A stretch of DNA of 64,000 nucleotides from Ifrita kowaldi (Eukaryota; Chordata; Aves; Passeriformes; Cinclosomatidae): the NCBI GenBank assembly GCA_013398055.1, contig VZRS01010803.1, positions 995,098-1,059,097 on the forward strand, in the 5' to 3' direction. Position 1 is the first letter of the stretch. Each line of letters starts with the position of its first letter. Position numbers and translations under genes: made by a program. Positions 62,001 through 64,000 of this stretch are shown in pieces. The notes beneath the pieces were generated by a model. That model saw only the letters and a program-made list of their open reading frames with translations, was not told the origin of the DNA and ran no database searches.

Positions 62001-62283
62001 TCTTTGTCAAAAGAAATAAGTTGACTTTAAGCATGGTCTTTCATTCTTTGATTTTTATATTAAATCCTGACAATTGGTACATGAGCCGCCCCAACATGGT
62101 TATTTCAGTGCTCGGGTCTCTAGGGGTATCTCACTCCACATTCTCAAGTCTTCTTGAGAAGAAAAACAAAACAAACCTCCCAACCCTACATAGGTCTCTT
62201 GTCTCATCAGGGATGGGGAGTGGTGTCTGTTAACAAAGACAAAAACCGCCGAACTAGAAGGACTTGCTGACATAGTGAGAAAC
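59051..62283. other. Unassigned noncoding DNA
   Basis: AT-rich single-copy sequence in which I recognise no gene, RNA gene or repeat. Confidence 0.5.
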
Positions 62284-62350
62284 GCGAGTGTTAGCAGTGT
62301 GTTAGCTCCCACTCGCACTCACTTAGCACACACTCAGCGTGCACTCCCGC
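62284..62350. repeat. CACTC-rich segment with nested short inverted repeats
   Basis: GCGAGTG (62284-62290) pairs with CACTCGC (62310-62316). AGTGTGTTAG and TTAGCACACACT form a second imperfect pair. CACTC or its variants recur about five times to 62350. Confidence 0.7.
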
Positions 62351-62906
62351 AGCCCCCTCCCTCCACGACCCCGCTACAGCACCACTGACTTTGGGACGTG
62401 GTGGGAGACCTGTGTATGTACATATGCATTACCTCGTGGAGTGAGGTCAATTTAAATGCAGCCTATTAAATTATTTACAGAAGACAGTTGGCCAACCCAT
62501 TGTGCTGTGCTAGTGGGAGCCAAAGGTCACTTTGGTGTGCCTGGTTGATTCATAGGGTAATCTGATACAGTACTTAGCTTTTTGCCTTCCAGTCAGTGGG
62601 TTAAACCTTATCCTCTTATTATGAGTCAGAGAGCCATAAGTTTCTGAAAAAGCCAGAGCCTTTGTTTTTAATGGTTTTGAAGAGGCTGTGCAGCAGAATC
62701 CAGAGGGCTGCGATAGCATCTGCCAGGGGGTTGGGGCGTGTTCTGCAATAGTGTAAATCTGACGGCCAGCTTGGGAGCCGGAACACTGCACCTTTGTTCT
62801 CTTATGCTCCTTGTCCTTTTGATAACATCATCTGCAGCCGTTAGGATGTTAAGACATTAATGTTTGTTCTTCAGATAAAGGGCATGTTTTTGTGTTCTTT
62901 TTCTTG

Positions 62907-62927
62907 CCCCCTCCCCCCCCACCCCCC
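62907..62927 (-). repeat. C-tract; minus-strand G-quadruplex / i-motif candidate
   Basis: C5 T C8 A C6 in 21 bases. The minus strand has 19 G in three long runs separated by single bases. Confidence 0.95.
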
Positions 62928-63460
62928 GATTCCTCGCTACCACCATCTCTTGGGGATTCACTGAGCTGATTTTACTGCCTGTCTCCCACATTCAAGTCTA
63001 TTTTTTTCTGCAAGATGGAAACTTGGGGGGTTTTTTGTTAACTTTTATCTTGGTGACCAATTCCAGCAAAACCCATGGGTATTGGGGTGCGTTGGTACAA
63101 CCAACTCCTGTCTGCTTTAAAATGCTCCCTTTGCCTCTCCACCTTGCGGACTTACTCCCTTCTGGGAGCAGCAATGGTATTGGCATGCAGGGCAAGCACT
63201 GCAGCTTTCAGTAGTGCCTGACTTCTTAAAACTTTCACACTGTGGAGTGCTTTTCGTAGTTGCTAGTTTAAAGAGAAGGCGGCAGCAGAACGTAAGAGAG
63301 CTGGGAGCAAACCTGTTTTATGAGCTATAGTGATCCCAGTGAGAGTCTGATCACTAAATATCTGCTCAGATTTTGTTTATGTCTATGCACTTTTATTTAG
63401 TTTCCTTTCTAATGTACCACCAGTTACGGGGGCACTGATGTTTTCAGCACACTGTTCGGG
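62928..63460. other. Unassigned noncoding DNA
   Basis: Contains a G6T6 motif at 63025-63036. No gene recognised. Confidence 0.5.
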
Positions 63461-64000
63461 ATGCTTTTGGTGTGGACAAGCTCCAGGATTTTATTTTCTC
63501 CCTCTCCAAGTCCGCAGAGGTGCGGCAAGTGCTTTCCTATTTCTGCACGCAGAGTTCAGAAGTTTGCGCTGCCACTGAGCTGGCTGAGGAAAGGAGGAGT
63601 TTTGCTTTTAGGAGCGCGAGCCTATCATATTTCACTCTAATCCTAAGCGATAGCCACGCTGTCGGTTTTATTGTTAGGAGAGCCTTCCTGGAGCTCCTTC
63701 ACGACGCTTTTCTCTAAGGGAGAGCAGGGAAGCCAGAATGAGGAGGCAGAAGTGTGGTCCCTTTATTGTCGCTCATGAGCTGTGCCATGCCAGGGCGTGA
63801 TCTCTGCCTGCTCTTCCCTCCCCGCGGGCTGTTTTTGATAGCCAGAAGAGAGGATTGAATTGCATGCCCGTTCCTGGGGAGCGATGCCAGGGAGAAGAGC
63901 GGAGCTACAGTTTTTGCTGTTGAGTGGAGAATGGGGAAAACACTTGCCTCAGTGCTGTACTCTGCTCAGCCTTTACATGCTCCGTTGAGCTGCTGCAAGG
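63461..64000 (+). promoter_or_regulatory. Weak candidate promoter / first-exon region at window end
   Basis: CpG frequency rises modestly here (for example GTGCGGCAAG, GGAGCGCGAGCC, CCCCGCGGGC). An ATG at 63931 has a favourable context (A at -3, G at +4) and opens MGKTLASVLY…, staying open to the last base. An in-frame stop lies upstream at 63856. Gly at position 2 would allow myristoylation only if this is a real N-terminus. I do not recognise the peptide. An earlier ATG at 63738 gives a 20-codon frame ending before 63931. The 81-codon frame at 63472-63717 has no recognisable domain. This may equally be chance in intergenic DNA. Confidence 0.25.

Noticed and set aside
1..64000. CRISPR arrays, operons, bacterial or phage genes, integrated viral coding genes
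   Set aside because: None seen. There are no regularly spaced repeats, no dense coding and no viral polymerase or structural signatures beyond the noncoding LTR-like segment.

Overview
The window looks like nuclear DNA from a bird, most probably a passerine. It is AT-rich and has a low load of interspersed repeats, roughly 1.5 kb recognised by eye out of 64 kb. Nearly all of these are 5'-truncated CR1 LINE fragments with the avian CATAGAATCATAGAAT-type 3' end. The best lineage clue is a degraded tRNA-Ile-headed, CR1-tailed SINE at about 10.1 kb, matching the architecture described for passerine SINEs (TguSINE1). One solo-LTR-like segment lies at 1.6-2.0 kb.

I find no intact protein-coding gene. 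Open frames on both strands are short (the longest is 184 codons), lack domain signatures, and look like chance frames in intronic or intergenic DNA. The exceptions are relics: CR1 ORF2 pieces (reverse-transcriptase palm with FADD near 1.0-1.3 kb; ORF2 C-terminus at 28.3-28.5 kb) and a decayed C2H2 zinc-finger remnant on the minus strand at about 40.2-40.5 kb.

Layout: 1.0-2.0 kb is a repeat cluster (two CR1 pieces plus an LTR). At 6.5-6.8 kb a near-perfect 141-bp tandem duplication is split by a single N, probably an assembly artefact. The SINE is at 10.1 kb. From 10 to 28 kb the sequence is unremarkable single-copy DNA with a few small duplications. The best CR1 copy is at 28.2-28.5 kb, an (AT)19 microsatellite at 35.0 kb, and a G/T-rich tandem block at 37.8 kb. 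Two hairpins or palindromes sit at 39.7 kb, the zinc-finger relic at 40.2-40.5 kb, and a hairpin between direct repeats at 41.4 kb. A CpG-rich segment with a G-quadruplex motif is at 43.0-43.6 kb, and a 94-base gap at 48.25 kb. A second CpG-rich segment directly abuts a CR1 copy at 58.5-59.05 kb. A C-tract is at 62.9 kb, and a mildly CpG-enriched end from 63.4 kb could include a promoter or first exon running off the window.

The CpG-rich segments are the only places where a transcription start is suggested. The rest reads as intron or intergenic spacer. I see no convincing new biological system. The most unusual window-wide pattern is the recurrence of a G4-6/T6-11 junction motif (about 14 copies on both strands).
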